The notes below the pieces were generated by a model. The model ran no database searches. It was given only the letters and a program-made list of their open reading frames with translations, and was not told the origin of the DNA. Below are positions 7,529 through 15,971 of a stretch of 25,871 nucleotides of DNA, piece after piece. A program made the position numbers and the translations under genes. This stretch comes from CAYVAP01 sp964343195 (GTDB lineage: Bacteria > Bacteroidota > Bacteroidia > J057): positions 1 through 25,871 of the forward strand of contig CAYFIR010000097.1 in assembly GCA_964343195.1 (NCBI GenBank). Direction: 5' to 3'. Positions within the stretch are counted from its first letter, which is position 1; each line of letters starts with the position of its first letter.

Positions 7529-7550
7529 GGATTCGTAGTCGGAGTGTAGG
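7516..7550. repeat. Degenerate heptamer tandem repeat overlapping a gene end
   Basis: Five consecutive 7-bp units AGTTCGT, GATTAGG, GATTCGT, AGTCGGA, GTGTAGG follow the pattern seen at 18422 and, perfectly, at 25819. The stop codon TAG (7526-7528) of the preceding gene falls inside the second unit. The last two units are weak matches. Confidence 0.45.
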
Positions 7551-7592
7551 TCTAGATCCACCTTTTGATCCGCAAATTGATGTTAAATCTGG

Positions 7593-7832
7593 CTGACCAT
7601 TCCGGAATCGAGTGCTCGCAAGCGGTCTCTATTGACACTCAAAATCAAGCTTTATTAAGTCGGAGACTTGAAGACATCAGGTGTCGGCTCGGAGAGCCTC
7701 ACCAGCGCCATCCTGTAGGATGGTCATCATGTGGAGCACTGCTTCAGCAGTGCCGCTCGTGAGCTTCTCTGAAGCGAAACGTCAAGTCAAAGCGTCTCTG
7801 ACGCCAGGAACACTCGAAAACGGAATGGTCAG
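7593..7832. repeat. Large composite palindrome with multiple mini-hairpins
   Basis: Outer arms CTGACCATTCCG (7593-7604) plus TCGAGTG (7608-7614) pair exactly with CACTCGA (7811-7817) plus CGGAATGGTCAG (7821-7832); only a 3-nt block is unpaired. Inside are AAGTC-GGA-GACTT (7657-7669), GACAT-CAG-GTGTC (7673-7685, one G-T pair), GGCTC-GGA-GAGCC (7686-7698), CCATCC-TGTA-GGATGG (7708-7723), GCACTGC-TTCA-GCAGTGC (7736-7753), GCTTC-TCT-GAAGC (7763-7775) and GCGTC-TCT-GACGC (7792-7804). The short open frames here have no recognisable product. The geometry matches the family A elements although the sequence differs. Confidence 0.75.
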
Positions 7833-8368
7833 AAATCTGCCACCTCTTAAAGTGCTATTTCGCCTCCTCGTTTCACGGGATCGCGGATCAGCAGGACCTC
7901 CCTTTTTTCTAAGTCCACAATCGGATTTCTAATATTCGGCGTGTTTGCAAGTGCTATTTCGCTTTCAGCGGGACTTACTTCTTTTTCAAAAGAAGTAAGT
8001 AAGAAAAGCTCGGCATTTCAGGCAACCCACAAGCCGCCCCGAGCGCCAAATGCCGGGCCAACGCCGCCTCAAGCTTGCTTTAAGGTTCCTTCTATAGGGA
8101 GGTTTTATACCGTGTTTCTCTATCGTTTCACGGCATCTTAGATCTGCATGAGAAAAAATGGTTCTCCCGGGAACAGTAAGTGTAAGGGGATATTAATCTT
8201 AAATTCGCCCTCCTACAGGATGACCTGAAATGTTACTGTCTATATCTCATACTGCAAAATTAGTTCCCCAAGACCTTTGTGGTTCGAGTTGGAACGCACC
8301 TGATAATAAGGAGCAACACTTGCAGGATAACGGGTGCTTTCCTAGTTTCCGGTCTAATTTCGCGGTAA
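7833..8368. other. Gene-free stretch with repeats upstream of nuoL
   Basis: No credible gene is seen. A 14-bp direct repeat AAGTGCTATTTCGC occurs at 7850-7863 and 7949-7962. A 13-bp perfect hairpin ACTTACTTCTTTT/AAAAGAAGTAAGT is at 7973-8000. CGGCATTT (8011-8018) pairs with AAATGCCG (8048-8055). TCGTTTCACGG occurs twice (near 7868 and 8124). The last ~200 bp before nuoL show no clear promoter or ribosome binding site. This looks like accumulated repeat debris rather than a decayed gene that I can name. Confidence 0.5.
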
Positions 8369-10465
8369 ATGCTCCCAACCTGGCAAGAACTCACTGCCCC
8401 CATTCCGTTTGACATGGCCCACCTGCCGCTATTGCTGCTGGTGGGGCTACCTGTCGGAATGGCCATTTTGCTGCTTTTGGGAGGAAAGAAGCTTCCTCAC
8501 CAGGGCGGTTGGGTAGCCATCGCAGGCATGAGCGCAGCTTTTTTGACTTCGCTCTGGCTGGTCGTACAGGTCTGGGACAGCACGATGCTCCACCTGCGTA
8601 CCAACTGGATCACCCTGGACAGCACCTGGTTTGAACGAATCCCACTGAGCTTGACCATGGGCCTGCGAGCCGATCCATTAGCGGCCCTGATGGCAGCTTT
8701 GGTTACCGGGATCGGCACTTTGGTACACATATTCTCCCTCAGCTACATGAAAGGGGAGGAGCACCTGAACCGCTATTGGGGCTATCTCGCACTGTTTACC
8801 CTGGCCATGCTGCTCATCGTGCTGGCCGACAACCTGCTGTTGATCTACGTCGGCTGGGAACTGGTAGGCTTTAGCTCCTACCTGCTGATCGGCTTCTGGT
8901 TTCAGCGACCCGACCCAGCCCGCGCCAGCCAAAAGGCATTCATCGTCAACCGCATCGGCGACCTGGGCTTTCTGATCGGGATGATGTTGCTGCTGTCGCA
9001 GGCGGGGACGTTGGATCTCCTGGCATTGGAGTCCCTCGCCCAAAGCTGGTCCACGAGCAGCGGCACCTGGACCGCAGAACTACCCCTCGCCAATGGCGGC
9101 CTGCTCACCCGCGAACTCAGCGCCGGGTGGCTCACGGCTACGGGCATCCTGCTGTTTGGCGGAGCAATCGGCAAATCGGCGCAGTTTCCGCTGCAGGTCT
9201 GGCTGCCGGATGCCATGGAAGGCCCTACTCCAGTGTCCTCGCTCATTCACGCGGCGACTATGGTCGCGGCTGGGGTTTATCTGATGGCCCGGGTTTTCTT
9301 CCTGCTCGATGACACCGCCCTGACCTACATCGCCATCACCGGAACGCTGACCGCCCTGATGGCCGCTTTGGCTGCCCTAGCGCAATGGGACATCAAGCGG
9401 GTGCTGGCCTACTCGACCATTTCCCAACTGGGATACATGGTCATGGCGCTGGGCGTCGGCGCAAGGGACATGGCGCTGCTGCACCTCTTCACCCACGCTT
9501 TCTTCAAGTGTGCGCTCTTCCTGAGTGCCGGAGCGGTGATCCATCAGCTGCACCACGCCCTGCCCGAAGACACTGACCCTCAAGACCTCCGCCACATGGG
9601 AGGCCTCCGAAAACACCTACCCCGAACCTTCTGGCTGTACCTGCCGCCCATGCTGGCGCTGGCGGGGCTGCCGCTGACCTCGGGCTTTTTGTCCAAGGAC
9701 GGTATCCTGGTCGCGGCCTGGGCCTGGGCAGAAGTTCAGGGTGGAATGGCCTGGTTGATTCCCATCAGTGGGCTGCTGACAGCGGGGCTGACGGCCTTCT
9801 ACATGGCGCGCCACGCCTGGTTGATCTGGGGGGGAAGCAGCCGGAAAGAATTTGAGCAGGCACCCCACGAAAGCGACCGCTTCATGTTGGTTCCACTGTT
9901 GGTGCTGGCGATAGGGAGTTTGTGGATCGTCTTTGGGATACATCCGCTGGAAGCGACCCATACCTGGCTGGTGGAGAAAACAGGGTCTTTTCCTGGCCTG
10001 GAAAGCCACGAAGCCCACATCTGGGTGCCGATCCTATCCATCTTACTGGGCCTGGCGGGATTGGCATTGGGCACCCTGCGCTACCGTCGCAGTCGGGAGG
10101 AACTGATGCCAGCGCTGCTGAGCGAGCACTTTTTCCTTGACCGAATCTATCAGGCGACTTTCGTGCGTGCCGGGCTATGGTTCAGCCGCGCACTGGCGTG
10201 GTGGGACCGCAAGGTGGTCGATGGGCTGGTGAACCTGATCGGCGGCATCGTCGTCCACAAAAACCGCAACATCCCGATTCCCAGTTTGTCGGATATCTCT
10301 GCGGGCTTTGACCTCAAGGTCATCGACGGAGCTGTCAATGGCATCGTGGCGGTTGTCGCGGCGGGAGGAAAAGTGCTGCGCAAGGTGCAGAGTGGAAAGC
10401 TTCAACAATACCTGGCCTTTGCGCTGATCGGGGTGCTGATCATCATCGGCGTGTGGCTGTGGTAG
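8369..10465 (+). CDS. nuoL: NADH-quinone oxidoreductase subunit L-like (NuoL), orphan
   Basis: This 698-residue polytopic membrane protein belongs to the proton-pumping antiporter-like family of complex I. Key residues are present: Glu164 in YVGWELVGFSSYLL, Lys269 in GGAIGKSAQFPLQVWLPDAM, His294 in SSLIHAATMVAAG, His376 in HLFTHAFFKCALFLSAGAVIH and Lys443 in TSGFLSKDG. The C-terminal extension (VDGLVNLIGG, then VIDGAVNGIV) is like that of genuine NuoL rather than shorter relatives such as DabB. A stop codon directly precedes the ATG at 8369; an alternative ATG at 8414 begins MAHLPLLLL. No nuoK, nuoM or nuoN flanks it, so it is either a detached complex I gene or an extra paralogue. A long hairpin follows the gene. 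Confidence 0.9.
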   Translation: MLPTWQELTAPIPFDMAHLPLLLLVGLPVGMAILLLLGGKKLPHQGGWVAIAGMSAAFLTSLWLVVQVWDSTMLHLRTNWITLDSTWFERIPLSLTMGLRADPLAALMAALVTGIGTLVHIFSLSYMKGEEHLNRYWGYLALFTLAMLLIVLADNLLLIYVGWELVGFSSYLLIGFWFQRPDPARASQKAFIVNRIGDLGFLIGMMLLLSQAGTLDLLALESLAQSWSTSSGTWTAELPLANGGLLTRELSAGWLTATGILLFGGAIGKSAQFPLQVWLPDAMEGPTPVSSLIHAATMVAAGVYLMARVFFLLDDTALTYIAITGTLTALMAALAALAQWDIKRVLAYSTISQLGYMVMALGVGARDMALLHLFTHAFFKCALFLSAGAVIHQLHHALPEDTDPQDLRHMGGLRKHLPRTFWLYLPPMLALAGLPLTSGFLSKDGILVAAWAWAEVQGGMAWLIPISGLLTAGLTAFYMARHAWLIWGGSSRKEFEQAPHESDRFMLVPLLVLAIGSLWIVFGIHPLEATHTWLVEKTGSFPGLESHEAHIWVPILSILLGLAGLALGTLRYRRSREELMPALLSEHFFLDRIYQATFVRAGLWFSRALAWWDRKVVDGLVNLIGGIVVHKNRNIPIPSLSDISAGFDLKVIDGAVNGIVAVVAAGGKVLRKVQSGKLQQYLAFALIGVLIIIGVWLW

Positions 10466-10518
10466 CGGGAAAAAGCCTCACGCGGCGCATAGGAAAACAT
10501 CATTTTCCCATCAACAAG

Positions 10519-10604
10519 ATTTTCACGCGGAGTTATGGAGGCGCGGAGGGAAGAAGCTAATACCCTCTTTCTTCTCCGCGCCTTCTACCCTCCGCGTGAA
10601 AAAT
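10519..10604. repeat. Long inverted repeat downstream of nuoL, family C (simple form)
   Basis: Two 38-nt arms (10519-10556 and 10567-10604) face each other across a 10-nt loop. CACGCGGAG pairs with CTCCGCGTG and GGCGCGGAG with CTCCGCGCC, with a 7-nt imperfect block between them. It begins 54 bp after the nuoL stop and may form the nuoL transcript end. A larger, nested version of the same CACGCGGA motif occurs at 18498-18765. Confidence 0.75.
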
Positions 10605-10662
10605 TCAGCTCCTCCACCGATTCTCCCCAATTTTTCCGAGCTTTTCACCCAAATCACTGCTC

Positions 10663-12357
10663 ATGCGCTTTCAAATCGCTTTTCTCCTCCTGGGGCTGCT
10701 CAGTACCGCCACCGCCCAAAACACCGACATTCCCCTCAACCATGACCTTTACCACTTTGTGGATCGACTGGATATCCTGGGACTGACCGACACGACCGTT
10801 CACACCGATCAGAAACCCTACGGGCGGGAACAACTGGAGGCGGTTTTTGCCCAGGTAGATGAGGACTCGCTGCCGCTGGCCCAGCAAAAATGGTTTCACC
10901 TGATGCGGATGCAGGTGGACGACGGCTATGCCCTGGAGCAGCAAAGAGAGGGGCTGCTTCCCTTCATTTATGGAAATAAGCGTGATTTCTACGCCGTCTC
11001 GACCGACAACCTGCGGCTATTCGTCAATCCGATCCTGCACACCTCTGCCGGGATGGAGCGGCTCAGTGCGCCCAGCATCAGCGATCCCTGGCTGCCACTG
11101 ATCCACAATGCCCGTGGTGGCGTCATCCGGGGTACGCTGTTCAATAAAGTTGGTTTTCACACTGAGGTAGCCGACAACTACAACCGTGTGCCCTACCACA
11201 TTTATCAGGAGTGGCTGGCAACGGAGTTGATTCATGGTGAAGCATTCGTCAAGCGATACACCCCTCGGTTTGGGGGGCAAAATGGCCTCGACTACTTTTC
11301 GACACGAGGGTACCTGACCTACAGCCCTTTCTCCGGGATGCGGATCAAGTTCGGTAAGGACCGCAATTTCTGGGGCAATGGCTACCAGAGTCTGCTGCTC
11401 AGCGATGAGGCGACTGACTATCTCCTACTCAATGTCACCACCCGAATCTGGAAGTTTGAGTATATCAACCACTTTACCCAGTTCGTGGATTTCATTCCCC
11501 TGCACAACGACAATGAGGGAGACTTCCCGCGCAAGTATGGAGCCTTTCACCTGCTGAACTTCAAGCCAACCCGCAATTTTTCCATCGGCGTCTTTGAGTC
11601 GATCGTCTATGGCAGCTACCTACCCAACCGCTTCCGGGGATTTGAGTTCCAGTACCTCAATCCCGTCATCTTCTATCGGGCCATTGAGCAGTACTTTGGC
11701 AGCCCTGACAATGCGCTGCTGGGAGCCCAGTTTAAAGCCAATCTATTCCAGCGGGTGCAGCTCTATGGGCAGCTGGTGCTCGATGACTTCAACTTTGGTG
11801 CCCGTAACCAACCCGGTGGCGATCTGCGCTACTGGGGCAACAAGGTCGGCTATCAGGCGGGGGCGAAGTATCTCGATGCCTTTGGCCTGAAGACCCTGGA
11901 CTTGCAGGCTGAGGTCAACCAGATTCGTCCCTATACCTATCAGCACTTCAACCTATCGTCGGCTTATCTGCACTACGCGCAGCCTCTCGGCCATCCCGCC
12001 GGGGCCAATCTCAGCGAAATGGTCTTTGTGTTGCGTTATCATCCTTTTCCCCGACTAAATCTTCAGCTTACCTATTCTGACCTGCGCCAGGGACTGGATC
12101 AGGATGGATTCAACTATGGGGGTGATCCTGAAGTAGTAACCGGCAACCGTCCTCCCGACCGGGATTTCGGCATTGCCATTGGAGAAGGGGAGCCCTATCG
12201 CCTTCAACAACTGCACGGACGGCTCAGCTACCAGCTCTGGGATTCCGACATGTACGTGGAAATGGAGGGGCGCTACCGCAGGACTCAGGACCTGCAATCG
12301 GCCAGTCTGATGCTGGGCCTGAGGACAAATGTTTCCTACAGACCTTTAAAGCGATAA
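10663..12357 (+). CDS. Wzi/RemB-like outer-membrane beta-barrel protein
   Basis: This 564-residue protein has a signal peptide (MRFQIAFLLLGLLSTATAQ) and a short alpha-rich N-terminal part (LYHFVDRLDILGLTD, then YGREQLEAVFAQVDED). A long series of amphipathic strands follows, with features such as GGVIRGTLFNKVGFHTEVADN, FGKDRNFWGNGYQSLLLSD and NPVIFYRAIEQYFG. This is the layout of the capsule-assembly Wzi family, which in Bacteroidota includes the gliding-related protein RemB. The predicted location is the outer membrane, with a role in surface polysaccharide attachment or cell-surface adhesion. No capsule or gliding operon is adjacent, so the specific role is open. The gene is on the same strand as nuoL but separated by a hairpin. 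Confidence 0.75.
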   Translation: MRFQIAFLLLGLLSTATAQNTDIPLNHDLYHFVDRLDILGLTDTTVHTDQKPYGREQLEAVFAQVDEDSLPLAQQKWFHLMRMQVDDGYALEQQREGLLPFIYGNKRDFYAVSTDNLRLFVNPILHTSAGMERLSAPSISDPWLPLIHNARGGVIRGTLFNKVGFHTEVADNYNRVPYHIYQEWLATELIHGEAFVKRYTPRFGGQNGLDYFSTRGYLTYSPFSGMRIKFGKDRNFWGNGYQSLLLSDEATDYLLLNVTTRIWKFEYINHFTQFVDFIPLHNDNEGDFPRKYGAFHLLNFKPTRNFSIGVFESIVYGSYLPNRFRGFEFQYLNPVIFYRAIEQYFGSPDNALLGAQFKANLFQRVQLYGQLVLDDFNFGARNQPGGDLRYWGNKVGYQAGAKYLDAFGLKTLDLQAEVNQIRPYTYQHFNLSSAYLHYAQPLGHPAGANLSEMVFVLRYHPFPRLNLQLTYSDLRQGLDQDGFNYGGDPEVVTGNRPPDRDFGIAIGEGEPYRLQQLHGRLSYQLWDSDMYVEMEGRYRRTQDLQSASLMLGLRTNVSYRPLKR

Positions 12358-12364
12358 ATATTTG

Positions 12365-12383
12365 GGGTTAGGTAGTAACTTTA
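12365..12383 (+). promoter_or_regulatory. Promoter-like motif upstream of the RRM gene
   Basis: GGGTTAGGTAGTAACTTTA closely matches GGGTAAGGTTGTAACTTTT at 15985-16003, upstream of the VWA gene. The TAACTTTA part differs by one base from the Bacteroidota -7 box TAnnTTTG. It lies 47 bp before the RRM start. Confidence 0.4.
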
Positions 12384-12429
12384 TTATGCCCTAAACGTCC
12401 AAGGGCTATTAATTCTGCTTTTTACCCAT

Positions 12430-12765
12430 ATGGAAGCAAAAATCTGGATTTCCAATGTTGATCGATCCACTACCGAAGAGGAGCTGGAGGCTCTCTTTTC
12501 CGAGTATGGCCGGGTCGTAGAAGTTATCATTGACCGCGAAACCGAAGAGGATACCAAAACCCTCAACGCTTTGGTTGAAATGGCAAATGAACAGGAAGCT
12601 GCTGAGGCCATGGAGACACTGGATGGCTATCGCCTGAACCGTCGCTCTCTCGAACTTGACTGGTTTGACGAGGAAGACGAAGACGAAGACTATGAGTCCG
12701 ACTTTGATTATGAGGACGATGAAGACGAGGAGGTCGTCTGGGAGGATGAAGAAGATGAAGACTAG
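12430..12765 (+). CDS. Small RNA-binding protein: RRM domain with acidic tail
   Basis: The protein has 111 residues. An RNA recognition motif spans about 3-78 with a good RNP2 (IWISNV, residues 5-10). The RNP1 region (KTLNALVEM, 43-51) lacks the usual aromatic residues, having Asn, Leu and Met in their places, so RNA binding may be weakened or different. From about residue 79 to the end it is almost entirely Asp/Glu, with some Tyr, Trp and Val. Bacterial RRM proteins usually end in Gly/Arg-rich or basic tails, so this strongly acidic tail is notable and could make a self-inhibitory contact or a protein-binding site. It is cytoplasmic and monocistronic, with its own promoter-like motif and a strong terminator downstream. 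Confidence 0.85.
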   Translation: MEAKIWISNVDRSTTEEELEALFSEYGRVVEVIIDRETEEDTKTLNALVEMANEQEAAEAMETLDGYRLNRRSLELDWFDEEDEDEDYESDFDYEDDEDEEVVWEDEEDED

Positions 12766-12830
12766 TCCGAACGAAAACAGGAGGCCCATCAGGCAATTCT
12801 AATGGTATGCTCCACTGAAATCTCAACTTG

Positions 12831-12866
12831 ATCCCTGCCTTTGCTCATCCCTAGGCAGGGATTTTT
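12831..12866 (+). terminator. Intrinsic terminator after the RRM gene
   Basis: ATCCCTGCCT (12831-12840) pairs perfectly with AGGCAGGGAT (12853-12862) across a 12-nt loop and is followed by TTTT. It lies 65 bp after the RRM stop and separates it from the VCBS-repeat gene. It also rules out an upstream start (12841) for that gene. Confidence 0.85.
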
Positions 12867-12927
12867 CGTTAATTTTAGCAGACGGATCACATTTGCATCC
12901 AAAACAATCTATTTCAACCAAAATCTC

Positions 12928-15900
12928 ATGCAGCGACTGGCAGCAACCTTGCTCGGTCTGGGTCTTTTTTTGATGGCTTCTGCCCAGACCCCTCGCCTCG
13001 CGAGCAATGTAAGCGTCCTTGATTTTTACGGAAATCCCCTCCCTCAAGCCTGGGCTGGCGGCAACAGCCTACCCCAATATTCTGACGTCGATCTGAATGG
13101 CGATGGGTTCAAAGACCTGGTGGTTTTTGACCGGATCGGGTATTTCTTTACCACCTACCTCAACGATGGGAATCCCGGGCAGATCGGCTATACCTACGCC
13201 CCCGAGTACATGGCCACCTTTGCCGACTGTGACTGTCGGGAGTGGGCGCTCATGGTGGATTACAATTGCGATGGTCGGGAAGATATATTCTGTGGAAATG
13301 CCGCGGGCCAGCAGTTCACCGTTTATGAAAATGTACCAATCGGAGACGATTCGTTGGAGTTTGTCGAGCGGCACCGCCCCCTGACTCACCCTTTTGGGCA
13401 ATCATACCTGGAGCTATATGTCACCCGTACCGACATCCCGGCGATTGTCGATGTGGACTACGATGGCGACATCGATGTGATCTCCACTCAGCCAAGCAGC
13501 AACCGCTGGGCCCTGTACCGCAACCGCGCCGTCGAGGACTATGGCCGCTGCGATACCCTGGTGATGGATTATGAAACCTTTTGCTGGGGGCATTTTGGGG
13601 AGAGTCTACTGACCAATGAGCTCATTCTTGCGGATACTTTTGTTTGCCCTCGTGGTGACCGAGACCCCAACCCTGGCGGCAGTGTCACCCGGCACGAGGG
13701 AGGCACCATCCTGGTGCTGGATACCAATGGAGACTCTTTGATGGAGGCCCTAATTACAGATGTATCTTACCGTACTGCCATCCTGGCCATCAATCAGGGA
13801 ACTGTACAGGATGCGCTGATGGTGGCAGAAGAAAACTATTACCCCCAGCTCGATTCCTCCATCTACGCCGTGACCTTTCCCGCTGCCTTCCACCTCGACA
13901 TCAACAACGACAACATCCGGGACCTGTTGATCGCCCCCAATGCTTCATCCGGGACCGAAAATGTGTTTAACACCGTCGCTTATTTGAACTATGGGCAGGA
14001 TGAAGATGTGGATTTCAGACTGGAGGGACGAGACTTTTTGCCTGCCCACCAGATAGATGTCGGCAGCGAGTCTGTGCCCCTGTTTTGGGACTACAACGCA
14101 GATGGGCTGCAGGATCTGCTCGTAGGGTCAGACTTCAAGTACTGGCTGGCCAGTGACACCACCACGGAAGCAGCCTATCAGCTACACCTGTTCCAAAACG
14201 TTGGGGACAGCAACCGAGCCATCTACCAACTCGTGGACAGCAACTACCTGAACTTCCGGGACCTGACCTATAACAATGCGCCACTTTCCCGGGCAGTGCC
14301 TGCGGTAGGAGACCTGGACGGCGACGGAGATGAAGACCTCCTGTTTGGCACCAACTCTGGTCGGATCTATCACTTTGAAAATACCGCTGGCCCCGGAAAT
14401 GTGGCACAGTTTGTACCGGCCAACCCATTCGAAGTAGTGGACCAGAGCGGTCAGCCCATCGACCCGATCAGCAGCAGCGCCCCAGCGCTGTATGACCTCG
14501 ACGGTGATGGCGACCAGGACCTCCTGGTGGGAAGCCGAAGAGGGGAGCTCCATTACTACGAAAATACCTCTACCGCAGGGCCAGCCATTTTCACCTTCCG
14601 CAGCGATTACTTTGGCAAAGTCAAGCCCAAACTGGACCCGGTTTACCGAAACGAAAACTACAGCAAACCACGCTTTGTGGACACCGACGGAGACGGAAAT
14701 GTAGAGCTCCTGGTCGGAGAGATCAGCGGACGGGTCGAAATCTATGACAATCCACAATCCGGCCTCACCGACTCGCTGCTCAAAACCGGCGAACTGCTCG
14801 GGCGGAACTTCAGCCGACGGGTAGCCGTCGATGCAGCGGTGATCGACTCCACCGGGGAGCCGACCTATGTGGTGGGAAATCAGCGGGGTGGATTGCTGCT
14901 CATCAATTCGCTTGTCATCGACACCACCCAGGTCGTCAACCCCGTAGATACCTGTCTGGAGGTTGACCAGATAGCAGTGAATATTTCAGCTTCTGATAAC
15001 CAGATTTGTCTGGGCGACACTGTCACCCTGAGTGCGAGCAGCACGGGAGACAGTACCTCATTCCGCTGGTTGCCGAGGGTCAGCCTCACCCAGTCCACCG
15101 GTGCAGAAACCCAGGCCTTTCCCCAGTTCACGACGACCTATCTGCTCATCGGAGAGCAGGGGGGCTGTACCGCCAATGACACCCTGACGGTCGCGGTGGG
15201 CACCTATCCTTCGGCCTCGCCCAGTGCTGATGCTACCCTGGTCTGTACCGACCAGGACATCTCCCTGGTGGCCAATGCCATAGGTGCCAGCGACATCACC
15301 TGGCTAGTGGACGGAGTAGACACCGAAAGCGGAGAAACCACAACCCTTTCCTTCTCTTCCCCGGGTGTTTTTGACACCGAGCTTCAACTCAGCAGCGCAG
15401 ATGGCTGTGACAACCTAGTCTCGGGGCCCAGTTTCCGGGTAGTACCACGGGCAAAGGCGGACTTTACCGTTTCGCCTGATCCATCGGGCATTATCCCGCA
15501 AGAACCAGGCGAAGTCAGCGTTAGCAATCAGTCCCAAAATGCCATCGAATATTTCTGGGATTTTGGCGATGGCACCAGTTCGGTATTTGCCAATCTGTCT
15601 CATACCTACGACGCTCCAGGTACCTATACCATTTCGCTTATGGCTACTGATGAAGCTGGCTGTACTGACACGGCTACCGTTGACATCGAGTTGGGGCAGA
15701 CCCAGGTGTATTTGCCCAATGTATTTACCCCCAACAACGATGGACACAACGACCACTTCAAGGTAGTGTACAACGGCAGCGAAGCCTTCTCTCTGCTCAT
15801 CGTCGATCGCTATGGCCGAGGCCTCTATGAGGCAAATACGGTCGACTATCAGGGATGGGATGGACGTAGCCCTAATGGGAAGTCCGTACCGGAAGGGGTG

Positions 15901-15963
15901 TATTTCTTTGTAGTACGCATCGGAGATGAAGTCATCAACGGCAGTCTAAACTTGCTGCGATAG
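12928..15963 (+). CDS. Secreted VCBS/FG-GAP repeat protein with PKD and T9SS type B sorting domain
   Basis: The protein has 1,011 residues and a signal peptide (MQRLAATLLGLGLFLMASAQ). About nine calcium-loop-like repeats of the FG-GAP/VCBS type follow between residues ~50 and ~600 (for example LNGDGFKDLVVFD, LDGDGDEDLLFGT, LDGDGDQDLLVGS, TDGDGNVELLVGE). These suggest a beta-propeller. After it come an Ig-like segment, a PKD domain (about 865-915, FWDFGDGT...HTYDAPGTYTI) and a C-terminal ~85 residues (YLPNVFTPNNDGHNDHFKV, then DRYGRGLYE, then GVYFFVVRIG). This last part is the gliding-type (type B) signal for type IX secretion. The expected fate is export to the cell surface or medium; adhesion is a likely but unproven role. 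The start at 12928 was chosen for the signal peptide and because upstream sequence is a terminator. Confidence 0.92.
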   Translation: MQRLAATLLGLGLFLMASAQTPRLASNVSVLDFYGNPLPQAWAGGNSLPQYSDVDLNGDGFKDLVVFDRIGYFFTTYLNDGNPGQIGYTYAPEYMATFADCDCREWALMVDYNCDGREDIFCGNAAGQQFTVYENVPIGDDSLEFVERHRPLTHPFGQSYLELYVTRTDIPAIVDVDYDGDIDVISTQPSSNRWALYRNRAVEDYGRCDTLVMDYETFCWGHFGESLLTNELILADTFVCPRGDRDPNPGGSVTRHEGGTILVLDTNGDSLMEALITDVSYRTAILAINQGTVQDALMVAEENYYPQLDSSIYAVTFPAAFHLDINNDNIRDLLIAPNASSGTENVFNTVAYLNYGQDEDVDFRLEGRDFLPAHQIDVGSESVPLFWDYNADGLQDLLVGSDFKYWLASDTTTEAAYQLHLFQNVGDSNRAIYQLVDSNYLNFRDLTYNNAPLSRAVPAVGDLDGDGDEDLLFGTNSGRIYHFENTAGPGNVAQFVPANPFEVVDQSGQPIDPISSSAPALYDLDGDGDQDLLVGSRRGELHYYENTSTAGPAIFTFRSDYFGKVKPKLDPVYRNENYSKPRFVDTDGDGNVELLVGEISGRVEIYDNPQSGLTDSLLKTGELLGRNFSRRVAVDAAVIDSTGEPTYVVGNQRGGLLLINSLVIDTTQVVNPVDTCLEVDQIAVNISASDNQICLGDTVTLSASSTGDSTSFRWLPRVSLTQSTGAETQAFPQFTTTYLLIGEQGGCTANDTLTVAVGTYPSASPSADATLVCTDQDISLVANAIGASDITWLVDGVDTESGETTTLSFSSPGVFDTELQLSSADGCDNLVSGPSFRVVPRAKADFTVSPDPSGIIPQEPGEVSVSNQSQNAIEYFWDFGDGTSSVFANLSHTYDAPGTYTISLMATDEAGCTDTATVDIELGQTQVYLPNVFTPNNDGHNDHFKVVYNGSEAFSLLIVDRYGRGLYEANTVDYQGWDGRSPNGKSVPEGVYFFVVRIGDEVINGSLNLLR

Positions 15964-15971
15964 GGTCTGAA

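Noticed and set aside
7565..8141. Several short plus-strand open frames between 7565 and 8141
   Set aside because: They run through palindromes and repeats and have no domain, signal peptide or convincing start.
12841..12927. Upstream start for the VCBS-repeat protein
   Set aside because: It begins inside a strong intrinsic terminator and would bury the signal peptide.
14182..14757. Minus-strand open frame inside the VCBS-repeat gene
   Set aside because: It mirrors the DxDGDG repeats on the other strand and has no independent features.
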